Part shown: piece by piece, positions 33,551 to 41,726 of the stretch | Layout of the letters: each line of letters starts with the position of its first letter | Numbering within the stretch: the first letter of the stretch is position 1 | Source: WTFV01 sp965200895 | Lineage (GTDB): Bacteria; Acidobacteriota; Vicinamibacteria; Vicinamibacterales; UBA8438 | NCBI GenBank assembly: GCA_965200895.1 | Contig: CBDAVM010000002.1 | Location: 434,001-498,000, forward strand | Reading direction: 5' to 3' | Length of the DNA: 64,000 nt | Notes under the pieces: generated by a model | Database searches by the model: none | The model's input: only the letters and a program-made list of their open reading frames with translations | Told to the model about the DNA's origin: nothing | Translations under genes and position numbers: made by a program

Positions 33551-35706
33551 GGCCGGAATGTCAGGTAGAGGCGGACGCGTCCCTCGATGGCCGGTATGAG
33601 TCCCTCGAAAGGGGTGCCGCGGGCCGCGTCTGCGGCCTGGCGCGCGGTCGACAGCGCATCGTCGAACCGTCCTACCGCGGCATAGGCCACCGCGAGCGTG
33701 TCCAGCACTTCGGGGTGGTCATTGCCGATGAGCGCCACCGCGCGCTGCGCCAGCGCGAGCGAGTCGGCTGACGACCGGAGTGTCGAGTCCGGGGCCGCCG
33801 CCCGCAGCCAGGACAGGCCGACCAGCGCGAGCGGTATCCGTGGATTCAGGTCGAGGGCCCGCTCGTAGTGTGTGATGCCGCCGGCAAGGTCGCCGGTGGT
33901 GACAAGGGCTCGCGCGAGGTTGGTGTGGACGTCCGGATCGTCGGGCGTCAGGGTCAGCGCCTCGCGAAAGTGGTCGATGGCCTCGTCAGTGCCGCCCGTC
34001 GCCAGCAGCGCGTTGGCCAGGTTGTAGTGTGCGCTGGCGTCGCGCGAGCCGAACTGCAGGGCGAGCCGGTAGTAGACGATGGCCTCGGTCACGGAGCCGG
34101 TGGCGGCAAGCAGGGCGCCGAGGTTGTTGTGCGCGGCGGCGTACTCGGGCCGGATGCGGACCGCCTCGCGGAACGCATCGATGGCGCCGGCCGTGTCGCC
34201 TTCCGCCACCAGCAGCGAGCCCAGGTTGTAGCGCGCCGTCGCGTGGTCGGGGGCCAGCGACAGTGCCGTGTCGAGGTGCTCGCGGGCCAGCGCCAACTGG
34301 TTGAGGGAAAGATAGCGGGCGGCCAGGTCCGTGTGACTGCGGTAGTCGTTCGGGTCCGCGCGCAGCATCGCCTGCAGACCGAGCAGGTCGTTGCGGGCCT
34401 GTTTCCGCAGCAGGTTCTCCACCAGAGCCGCCTCGTCGTCCACGCGCGCCGGCAATGCCTGCAGGAAGACCTCGGCCCGCGGCGTGGTGTCGTCCGGGTT
34501 GTACCGCACCCGGACGGGCGGGTTCGACCGGTTGTGGGGGTTCGCGGCGGAGTTGTCGAAGGTGAACCGGGCCCGGACCAGCGTGCCCGCCGGCAGGCGT
34601 ACCGGCTCGGTATAGCGGTAGCCGTCCTGCCAGTCGAACTGCCAGTCGTCGATCCGCAGGAGGCCCAGCGCGGCTCCGTCGGGAACTTCGGCCGTGACCT
34701 CGAGCGCGGTGCCCAGGCGGTGCAGGTACGCGTAGACGCCCGCCACGTCCACGGGGACCGGGATGCGGTAGCGGTCCTCGATGACATGGGCAGGCTCGTC
34801 GGCCGGGATGTCGAGCGCCGGCGCGTCGAGGACGACGCCCACGCCGCGCCGCGCCGGCGGCTCGTCGGTGAAGTACAGTCCGACCGACGCCCGTACATCC
34901 ACCGGCCGTTCGCGTGATCGCAGCCCGAGCTGCAGGAGCAGGTCGGTGCCCGGATCGAGCTGCCACCCGACGTCTTCCTCCCGTGCTGCCGTGCGGCGGC
35001 CTCCGGCCCACACCAGGAAGTCTCCAGGCGGGAACCGGCCGTGATCCGGCGCCAGTCCGGGGTACCCCGGCCGGTCCTGATCCTGCTGGCGCCGGCGGGC
35101 CGCGCCGGTGTCGTCCAGCGTTATCTGCACGCGCTGGATGGATGCCTCCGCCGCCCGGTCCGGCCGGATGTCGACGCCGCGCACCCAGCGGGGCGCCGGG
35201 ATGTCGATCGGGAGGACGAAGTTGCGGTATTCCACGCCACCGCCGGGCGCGACGGTGTACGGCTCCGCCATCGAGACGACCAGGTCGGGTTCGCCGAGCG
35301 GCCACTCCGCCTCCGGTTCGAACGGCCCGGCGCCGCGCAGGCGCCCGGCCGGCGCACCGGCCGCTGCCCAGCGCCGCAGCGTCCCGATGTCGGCGTCGGT
35401 CAGGCGCGGTTCCCCCTCGAAGCCTCTCGCGGCATACCTGCGCACCGGTCGCCAGGGAGGCATCCGCCGCGCCGCAACCATTTCGACGATGCGGTCCGCG
35501 CGCGCCCGCGCGTCCTCGTAGGCCAGCAGGCTGAACGGCCCCAGGCCGCCCGGCCGGTGACAGCGGACGCAGTGCTCGCGCAACAGCGGCGCCACGTCGT
35601 CGTACGTCACCTCGGCCTGGCCGGCGGCCGGCGCGGGGACGGTCCAGCAGATCAGGATGGCAACCGCGCTCCGTGCCGTGGCGACCGCGCTCCGCATGGC
35701 GTGCAT
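33523..35706 (-). CDS. Exported cytochrome c / PHM-like / TPR protein
   Basis: 727 aa. A signal peptide precedes a single haem site CVRCH (residues 46-50) in a cytochrome c-like domain with MPPWRPV as probable axial-Met region. A beta-rich middle part (FVLPIDIPAPRWVRGVDI, DVRASVGLYFTDEPP) resembles the copper-dependent PHM-like monooxygenase fold. A C-terminal array of about eight TPR units (HYNLANALLATGGTDEAIDHF and similar) extends from about residue 440. This architecture recurs in acidobacterial genomes. The function is unproven; periplasmic electron transfer with protein docking is plausible. The start at 35706 lacks a strong ribosome binding site, and an ATG at 35697 is in frame. Confidence 0.8.
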   Translation of the reverse strand: MHAMRSAVATARSAVAILICWTVPAPAAGQAEVTYDDVAPLLREHCVRCHRPGGLGPFSLLAYEDARARADRIVEMVAARRMPPWRPVRRYAARGFEGEPRLTDADIGTLRRWAAAGAPAGRLRGAGPFEPEAEWPLGEPDLVVSMAEPYTVAPGGGVEYRNFVLPIDIPAPRWVRGVDIRPDRAAEASIQRVQITLDDTGAARRRQQDQDRPGYPGLAPDHGRFPPGDFLVWAGGRRTAAREEDVGWQLDPGTDLLLQLGLRSRERPVDVRASVGLYFTDEPPARRGVGVVLDAPALDIPADEPAHVIEDRYRIPVPVDVAGVYAYLHRLGTALEVTAEVPDGAALGLLRIDDWQFDWQDGYRYTEPVRLPAGTLVRARFTFDNSAANPHNRSNPPVRVRYNPDDTTPRAEVFLQALPARVDDEAALVENLLRKQARNDLLGLQAMLRADPNDYRSHTDLAARYLSLNQLALAREHLDTALSLAPDHATARYNLGSLLVAEGDTAGAIDAFREAVRIRPEYAAAHNNLGALLAATGSVTEAIVYYRLALQFGSRDASAHYNLANALLATGGTDEAIDHFREALTLTPDDPDVHTNLARALVTTGDLAGGITHYERALDLNPRIPLALVGLSWLRAAAPDSTLRSSADSLALAQRAVALIGNDHPEVLDTLAVAYAAVGRFDDALSTARQAADAARGTPFEGLIPAIEGRVRLYLTFRPYRMTVPDP

Positions 35707-35819
35707 CCCTGTAGTCTATCCGCAGGACCTTCGTTCCGGTGCGACGCCGCGGTGGACCGCGACCGGCTGCGCAGCAACGGCTGGTCGCCGGCCGTGCCCC
35801 GCGTGCGGTAGCGCCGCAC

Positions 35820-36590
35820 TCAGTCCAGTGACGTCGGAATCTGCGGCGGGGGCTCCTGCCGACCGGCCTCGCCGGCCGCGCCCTTCAGCATCCGCAGGAT
35901 GCGGTCATGCCAGTCGACGTGGCGGCGCTGCTCGCGGGGCGTGAGCATCTCGTCTGGGCTGCGGTACTGTTCGAGGTGCCCGGTCTCGACGGTGAAGCGG
36001 CTGGCGATGCGGCCGTTCTTCTTGCCGCCGACGGGGCGGTCGACGAACCAGGTGATGTCGCGGTTCGCCCGCTTGTCGGGGCGATCCTTGCAGGCAAGGG
36101 TCGCGGCGCTGACGTAGGGCATGCGTTCGACGACGAGACCCGTGGCGGGGGCGCGCTCGCTGCCGGCGGGCCTCTCGGCCAGCGGTTCCTGTCCGGCCGC
36201 CTCGCGCAGCGCGTTATCCTTGGCGAATCCGGCAGCGCTGCCGACGAGCCGGTGCGCCGGGTAGTCGCGGACGAGAATGCGCTCACGGGCGACGGCCAGA
36301 CTCTCGTGGGAGCTGTCGATGGCGATCCAGCGCCGGCCCCCACGTCTCCGCTACGACGGGTGTGGTGCCGCTCCCGCAGGTCGGGTCGAGCGCGAGGTCA
36401 CCGGGACGCGTGGTCATCAGCATGCAGCGCTGGATGGCGAGGTCGCCGGTCTGGACCGGGTAGCGCCTGTCTCGGGGTGCGATCTTTGCGTGCAGGTCTC
36501 GGATCGTGGCCTCTGCTCCGACGGGCGGGACCCCTGGCCGCTGGCGAAGACCTCGTCCAGCGTCGACTGCCGAAAGTGACGTTTTTCCCC
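35820..36590 (-). pseudogene. DNA methyltransferase, 5'-truncated and frameshifted
   Basis: In order along the minus strand: YPVQTGDLAIQRCMLMTTRPGD and the SAM motif LDPTCGSGTT, a one-base frame change, then RRWIAIDSSHESLAVARERIL and a C-terminal stretch DITWFVDRPVGGKKNGRIASRF. These are the SAM-binding and tail parts of a large site-specific methylase, probably the modification subunit of a type III-like system. No catalytic DPPY-type motif remains upstream. It ends close to tRNA-Lys, a common insertion site for mobile islands. Confidence 0.75.
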
Positions 36591-36599
36591 GGTAAAAAG

Positions 36600-36675
36600 T
36601 GGTGAGCCGCCAGGGACTCGAACCCCGAACCCGCAGATTAAGAGTCTGCTGCTCTACCAGTTGAGCTAGCGGCCC
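36600..36675 (-). tRNA. tRNA-Lys (anticodon CUU)
   Basis: 76 bases including an encoded CCA. Acceptor stem GGGCCGC/GCGGCTC pairs with one G-T pair, the D-loop has AGCTCAACTGGTAGAGC, the anticodon loop CTCTTAA carries CTT, and the T-loop is GTTCGAGTCC. A TTTTT run follows the CCA at once, which may act as a terminator. Confidence 0.97.
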
Positions 36676-36961
36676 ACTGCCATCGCCAAGCCTCCTCAGA
36701 TCCTAGCACGGCGTCTGCTGGAGGACCGATCAGGCCCCTTCACCACCCAACGGACCGGGGGTAGGTCTGGCCGCCGGCGCTGCAGGAAGACCGGTCGGGC
36801 CACCCTTCACCTCCTGCTTTCACCTCCTGCGATGCGCCAGGCCGTGCCCGATTGCTTGTCCCGGCCCGCCTCGGCGCGGCTCGCCCGGTCGAGCTGCCGG
36901 TAGTACTCCGATATTCGATTCAGACTGATACTTGACTTTGTCCAGAATATAGGGTGAACTG
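36676..36961. other. Intergenic region between tRNA-Lys and fur
   Basis: No gene is seen. A duplicated CACCTCCTGC / CACCTCCTGC occurs near 36808-36830. The last 60 bases are clearly AT-richer and form the fur/katG promoter region. Confidence 0.5.
36905..36960 (+). promoter_or_regulatory. AT-rich promoter/operator region of fur-katG
   Basis: An inverted pair ATATTC (36911-36916) and GAATAT (36945-36950) brackets a TTGACT hexamer at 36932. This could be an operator for the Fur/PerR-type regulator encoded just downstream. No -10 box at perfect spacing is found. Confidence 0.3.
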
Positions 36962-37423
36962 TTGTCGGTGACCGAGGACGCCGAGCGGCTCCTGAGGCGG
37001 CACGGGCTGCAGGTCACCGCCCAGCGGCTCGCCGTGCTGCGGGCGGTGTCGATCCACCCGCACGCCACCGCCGACGAACTCGCCGACGATGTGCGGGGCA
37101 GCATCGGCTCGATCTCCCGGCAGGCGGTGTACGACACCCTGGGAACGCTGGTCGAAAGGGGACTGGCCCGCCGGATACAGCCCGCCGGGTCGCCCGCGCG
37201 GTACGAGGATCGCGTCGGCGACAATCACCATCATCTCGTCTGTCGCACCTGTGGCGTCATGGTCGACATCGACTGCGCTGTCGGCGAGGCGCCCTGTCTG
37301 ACCGCAGAAGCGGATCACGGCTTCGCGATCGACGAGGCCGAGGTCATCTACTGGGGGTACTGCCCGGGCTGCCGGGAATCGGTCCGCGGGCGGGAACGGA
37401 ACACGCAGGAACGGAAAGGTTGA
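36962..37423 (+). CDS. Fur-family regulator (probably PerR-type)
   Basis: 153 aa. Winged-helix DNA-binding domain (AERLLRRHGLQVTAQRLAVLRAV, SISRQAVYDTLGTLVERGL) followed by the metal-binding dimerisation domain with NHHHLVCRTCG and the second zinc pair CPGC. The position directly before katG, with overlapping translation signals, strongly suggests a peroxide-sensing repressor that controls katG and itself. TTG start; a GTG two codons later is an alternative. Confidence 0.88.
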   Translation: MSVTEDAERLLRRHGLQVTAQRLAVLRAVSIHPHATADELADDVRGSIGSISRQAVYDTLGTLVERGLARRIQPAGSPARYEDRVGDNHHHLVCRTCGVMVDIDCAVGEAPCLTAEADHGFAIDEAEVIYWGYCPGCRESVRGRERNTQERKG

Positions 37424-37428
37424 AGGAC

Positions 37429-39639
37429 ATGCACGACACGGCTGAGGACCGGACGACGAGCGTGGGCAGGTGCCCGGTAGTGGGGCACACGGCTGCCGGT
37501 GCCGCGGCGAACCTGCGTTGGTGGCCGAAGCAACTGAACCTGAAGGTGCTGCACCAGAACTCGGCCCTGTCCGATCCGATGGGCGGGGCGTTCGACTACG
37601 CCGAGGAGTTCAGGTCGCTCGATCTCGATGCCGTGAAGCAGGACATCGAGGCGCTGATGACGACGTCGCAGGACTGGTGGCCGGCCGACTACGGCCATTA
37701 CGGGCCGCTGTTCATCCGCATGGCGTGGCACAGCGCGGGCACCTACCGCATCCACGACGGCCGCGGCGGCGGCGCCTCCGGCACGCAGCGCTTCGCGCCC
37801 CTCAACAGTTGGCCCGACAACGCGAACCTCGACAAGGCGCGCCGTCTGCTCTGGCCCGTCAAGCAGAAGTACGGCCGGAAGCTCTCGTGGGCCGATCTGA
37901 TGATCCTGGCGGGCAACTGCGCCCTGGAGTCGATGGGCCTGAAGACGTTCGGTTTCGCCGGCGGGCGCGAGGACGTCTGGGAGCCGGAGGAGGACATCGA
38001 CTGGGGGGCCGAGACCGAGTGGCTCGGCGACGAGCGCTACAGCGGCGACCGCGAGCTCGCCAACCCGTTCGGCGCCGTGCAGATGGGCCTGATCTACGTG
38101 AATCCCGAGGGGCCCAACGGCAACCCGGATCCGGTTGCCGCCGGCCGGGACATCCGGGAGACGTTCGGCCGGATGGCGATGAACGACGAGGAGACGGTGG
38201 CCCTCATCGCCGGGGGGCACACGTTCGGCAAGACCCACGGCGCCGCCGACGCGGACCGCCACGTCGGCCCCGAGCCCGAGGGCGCCTCCATCGAGGAGCA
38301 GGGCCTCGGCTGGAAGAACACCTTCGCCAGCGGCAAGGCCGGCGACGCCATCACGAGCGGGCTGGAGGGCGCCTGGACGCCCACCCCGGTGCAGTGGGAC
38401 AACAGCTTCTTCGAGACCCTGTTCGGCTACGAATGGGAGCTGACCCGGAGCCCCGCCGGCGCGAACCAGTGGGTTCCGAAGGATGGCGCCGGCGCCGGCT
38501 CGGTGCCGGACGCCCACGATCCGTCGAAGCGGCACACCCCGGTCATGCTGACGACCGACCTTGCCCTGCGGATGGACCCGATCTACGAGCCGATCTCGAG
38601 GCGCTTCCACCGGAACCCGGACGCGTTCGCGGACGCCTTCGCCCGCGCCTGGTTCAAGCTGACCCACCGCGACATGGGGCCGGTCTCGCGGTATCTCGGC
38701 CCGGAGATTCCCGACGAGCAGCTCCTGTGGCAGGACCCGGTTCCCGCCGTCGATCACGCGCTGATCGACGCGCAGGACGCCGCCGCGCTGAAGAGCCGGA
38801 TCCTCGGTTCGGGGCTCACCGTTTCGCAACTGGTCGCGACCGCCTGGGCGTCGGCCTCGACGTTCCGCGGCAGCGACAAGCGCGGCGGCGCCAACGGAGC
38901 GCGCATTCGCCTCGCCCCGCAGAAGGACTGGGAGGTCAACCAGCCGGCCCGGCTGGCGAACGTGCTCGGCGTCCTGGAGAGAATCCGGAACGACTTCAAC
39001 CGCGCGCAGGCCGACGGGAAGCGGGTCTCGCTCGCCGACGTGATCGTGCTGGGGGGATGCGCCGCCGTCGAGCAGGCTGCGAAGAACGCCGGGTGCGACA
39101 TCGAGGTTCCCTTCGCGCCGGGGCGCACCGACGCGGTGCAGGAGCAGACGGACGTGGAGTCGTTCGCCGTGCTGGAGCCGACCGCGGACGGGTTCCGCAA
39201 CTACGTCGGGAACGGACACCGGCGCGCCGCCGAAGAGCTGCTGGTGGACCGGGCGCAGTTGCTGACCCTGACCGCTCCCGAGATGACGGTGCTCGTCGGC
39301 GGCCTGCGCGTCCTCGACGCGAACGTCGGACAGTCCGAGCGAGGTGTCTTCACGAAGCGGCCCGGGACGCTGACCAACGACTTCTTCGTCAACCTGCTCG
39401 ACATGAACACCGCCTGGGAGGTGTCCTCCGCATCCGACGACGTGTTCGAGGGGCGCGATCGCGGAACGGGCGAGGTCAAGTGGACCGGCACCGGCGTCGA
39501 TCTCGTCTTCGGTTCGAACTCCCAGCTCCGCGCCATCGCGGAGGTCTACGCCTGCGAGGACGGGCAGCCGGCGTTCGTGCGCGACTTCGTGGCGGCGTGG
39601 GACAAGGTGATGAATCTCGATCGCTTCGACCTGGCCTGA
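37429..39639 (+). CDS. katG: Catalase-peroxidase KatG
   Basis: 736 aa, full length with both the active N-terminal and the degenerate C-terminal peroxidase domains. The distal pocket FIRMAWHSAGTYR contains the catalytic Arg, Trp and His. The Tyr of the Met-Tyr-Trp cofactor is in LIYVNPEGPNG and the proximal haem-ligand His in AGGHTFGKTHG. It destroys hydrogen peroxide using haem. The ATG lies six bases after the fur stop, so the two genes form an operon. Confidence 0.97.
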   Translation: MHDTAEDRTTSVGRCPVVGHTAAGAAANLRWWPKQLNLKVLHQNSALSDPMGGAFDYAEEFRSLDLDAVKQDIEALMTTSQDWWPADYGHYGPLFIRMAWHSAGTYRIHDGRGGGASGTQRFAPLNSWPDNANLDKARRLLWPVKQKYGRKLSWADLMILAGNCALESMGLKTFGFAGGREDVWEPEEDIDWGAETEWLGDERYSGDRELANPFGAVQMGLIYVNPEGPNGNPDPVAAGRDIRETFGRMAMNDEETVALIAGGHTFGKTHGAADADRHVGPEPEGASIEEQGLGWKNTFASGKAGDAITSGLEGAWTPTPVQWDNSFFETLFGYEWELTRSPAGANQWVPKDGAGAGSVPDAHDPSKRHTPVMLTTDLALRMDPIYEPISRRFHRNPDAFADAFARAWFKLTHRDMGPVSRYLGPEIPDEQLLWQDPVPAVDHALIDAQDAAALKSRILGSGLTVSQLVATAWASASTFRGSDKRGGANGARIRLAPQKDWEVNQPARLANVLGVLERIRNDFNRAQADGKRVSLADVIVLGGCAAVEQAAKNAGCDIEVPFAPGRTDAVQEQTDVESFAVLEPTADGFRNYVGNGHRRAAEELLVDRAQLLTLTAPEMTVLVGGLRVLDANVGQSERGVFTKRPGTLTNDFFVNLLDMNTAWEVSSASDDVFEGRDRGTGEVKWTGTGVDLVFGSNSQLRAIAEVYACEDGQPAFVRDFVAAWDKVMNLDRFDLA

Positions 39640-39757
39640 TCCCGGCGCGTGATACCGGCGACGCCTGTCGTGACCGGCAATACCTGTCGCCACGCGCGCC
39701 GCTTTCCGGTAGAGTCGAAGGAGCAGGCAGTGCCAGGCTGCCCCGAAGGAGGGACGC

Positions 39758-40228
39758 ATGAAGATGACAGTTGCCGCGGTCACCGTGCTCGGGCTGTTCG
39801 CGACGATCGGCGCCGCGACGGCTGCCGGGCAGGCGCAATGGGCCTCGATGGACGTCGCGGGCGGCGGCAAGCAGTTTCAGCTCAGCAACGACGAGGGGGC
39901 CGCGATCGTGCTCTTGTGCATGGTCAACGGACAGGCCGTCGGATTCCAGTTTCCCGAGCCGATCGAGTCGACGCAGCGAGCCACCGTGCGGGGTACGCCC
40001 GGCGGCCGGGAGAACGTCCAGGTCGCGCAGGTCACCGAGCAGTTGCTGCAGGTCACGGGTGCGCGTGGCCGCGACTTCACGCTGGATCTGCTGCAGTCGT
40101 CCTCCAGACTCTCGGTGCGGGCCTCGGGACAGGACGCCAACTTCGAGGTCTTCGGGAGCGAATCGACCGTCAGGGAGTGCATCGAACAGCAGGAGGCGCT
40201 GATCGGGGACCCGAGGCGGCAGTTCTGA
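39758..40228 (+). CDS. Secreted hypothetical protein, paralogue 1 of 3
   Basis: 156 aa. Signal peptide (TVAAVTVLGLFATIGAATAAGQ) then a small domain with GGGKQFQLSNDEGAAIVLLC, RATVRGTPGGRENV, RDFTLDLLQSSSRLSVRASGQ and FEVFGSESTVRECIEQ. No known family is recognised. Two conserved Cys residues (LLC and ECIEQ) could form a disulfide. GAAGGAGGGA gives a strong ribosome binding site. Head of a tandem array of three related genes downstream of katG. Confidence 0.75.
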   Translation: MKMTVAAVTVLGLFATIGAATAAGQAQWASMDVAGGGKQFQLSNDEGAAIVLLCMVNGQAVGFQFPEPIESTQRATVRGTPGGRENVQVAQVTEQLLQVTGARGRDFTLDLLQSSSRLSVRASGQDANFEVFGSESTVRECIEQQEALIGDPRRQF

Positions 40229-40239
40229 CGAGGAAGATC

Positions 40240-40755
40240 ATGAGGCCAGCTACAGCGGCGCTGGCGGTGCTCGGAGTCCTCACGACGATCGGTGCGGTTC
40301 CCGCCGTCGGGCAGCAGGAACTGTGGGAAGCGCGCAATCTCGAAGGTGGCGGCAAGGAGTTTCAGCTCCACAACGACCAGGGCGACGTGATCATCCTCGC
40401 GTGCCGCCTGCAGGGGCTCGGCGCCGGATTCGAGTTCGCCGAAGGGGTCGAGCCGACGCAACGGGCGATGGTGCGCGGCATTCCGGGCGCGCGTGAGAAC
40501 GTCGCGGTCGAGCCCGTCAACCCGTATACGGTCCAGGTCGCGGGAGGCCGGAGTCTCGACTTCACGCTGGCGATGCTGCGCACCGCGTCCAGCCTCTACG
40601 TCCGGGTCTCCGGTCAGGCCGCGACGTTCGAGGTGTTCGGCAGCGCCGCGATAGTCCAGCAGTGCCTGGAGCAGATGGAGGATCGGGCGGCAGGCATGAG
40701 CCGTGACACGGACATGCCGGCGCTGGTCACGTTCGGAAACAGGGACCCGCAATGA
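40240..40755 (+). CDS. Secreted hypothetical protein, paralogue 2 of 3
   Basis: 171 aa, same fold as its neighbours: signal peptide (ALAVLGVLTTIGAVPAVGQ), GGGKEFQLHNDQGDVIILAC, RAMVRGIPGARENV, LDFTLAMLRTASSLYVRVSGQ, FEVFGSAAIVQQCLEQ. It has a 20-residue C-terminal extension. It starts 11 bases after gene 1 and its stop overlaps the start of gene 3 (ATGA), so the three are one transcription unit. Confidence 0.75.
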   Translation: MRPATAALAVLGVLTTIGAVPAVGQQELWEARNLEGGGKEFQLHNDQGDVIILACRLQGLGAGFEFAEGVEPTQRAMVRGIPGARENVAVEPVNPYTVQVAGGRSLDFTLAMLRTASSLYVRVSGQAATFEVFGSAAIVQQCLEQMEDRAAGMSRDTDMPALVTFGNRDPQ

Positions 40756-41214
40756 CGATGAAGAGCACGGTTACGGCCATGGTGTTGCTGGGCGCGCTTG
40801 CGACGCTCGGTGCAGTTCCGGTCGCCGGACAGGCGCAGTGGAACGAGACGGATGTCGAGGGTGGGAAGGAGTTCCGGCTGTTCACGGAAGCCGGCGACTC
40901 CATTCTCCTGTAGTGCCTGACCCGGGGTACCGGGGCGGCCCTCCAGTTCGCCCGGCCGGTCGGGTCGACCCGCGGGAGTCACGATGCGCGGCGTGCCCGG
41001 CGGGCAGCGCAACGTCGCGGTCCGGTGGCAGTCCGGCGGGTACTTCCTGGCCATCGCCAGCGGTTCCGGTCGCGACTTCATGTTCCGCATGCTGCGCAAC
41101 GCCGCGAGCCTGACCGTCCGCGTGGGCGACCGGGAGCTGTCCTTCGACGTGTTCGGGAGCGACCAGATCGTCAGCCTGTGCCTGCAGCAGCAGGAGGCGG
41201 CTCCGCAGGAGTAG
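40752..41214 (+). pseudogene. Secreted hypothetical protein, paralogue 3 of 3, broken
   Basis: Begins with a good signal peptide (VTAMVLLGALATLGAVPVAGQ) and GGKEFRLFTEAGDSILL. A TAG then stands where the paralogues have Leu or Ala just before the conserved Cys. A frame change follows near 40980, after which MRGVPGGQRNVAV, RDFMFRMLRNAASLTVRVGD and FDVFGSDQIVSLCLQQ are again recognisable. Two independent lesions make sequencing error unlikely. Confidence 0.8.
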
Positions 41215-41273
41215 CGTCGCCAAGGCCCCGTGCTCGGCTCCTGGCCCGACAGCGCCTGACGGGTCAGGCCGAT

Positions 41274-41573
41274 TCAGGCCGACGATCCCAGGCGGGCGTT
41301 GATGGCCCAGAAGATCGCGATGCCCATTCCCAGGGTGATCGCGTGGGGCCACAGGTCCACCAGCGTCAACCCCAGCAGGACGGCGGCCACGGGGACGCCG
41401 CTCTGCATGGTGATGGGCGTTCCGTCCGCCAGCACGGCCTTGCCGGCCAGGGTCCTGGAGATCACGTACAAGGCGATGCAGGCGATGACCAGGGTGATGG
41501 CGTGAGGCCACATCTCCACCAGCGTCAGTCCGAATGCGATGGCGGCCGCAAGGCCCGCTCTCTGCCACGTCAT
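41274..41573 (-). CDS. Small membrane protein with internal duplication
   Basis: 99 aa, two halves of about 45 residues. Each has a hydrophobic pair of helices around GLTLVEMWPHAITL (first) and GLTLVDLWPHAITL (second). Four membrane segments are likely. The WPHAITL motif in mirrored copies hints at a pore or binding site formed by a pseudo-dimer. No known family is recognised. The ATG at 41573 has GGGAGGG upstream; a longer start at 41645 adds a hydrophilic tail without support. Confidence 0.65.
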   Translation of the reverse strand: MTWQRAGLAAAIAFGLTLVEMWPHAITLVIACIALYVISRTLAGKAVLADGTPITMQSGVPVAAVLLGLTLVDLWPHAITLGMGIAIFWAINARLGSSA

Positions 41574-41726
41574 TTGGTCACTCCCTCCCGAACGAAGCGT
41601 CGGTGCCTTCCTCGACCTGATGAAGATGGCACCTTGTTTGATCATACCGTTTCATGCTGTTCTGTGACGACGGAGATCTGCCCGGCGCCTCCGGGCGAGA
41701 CGACGTGTAACGAAGGAGCGGGCGTC

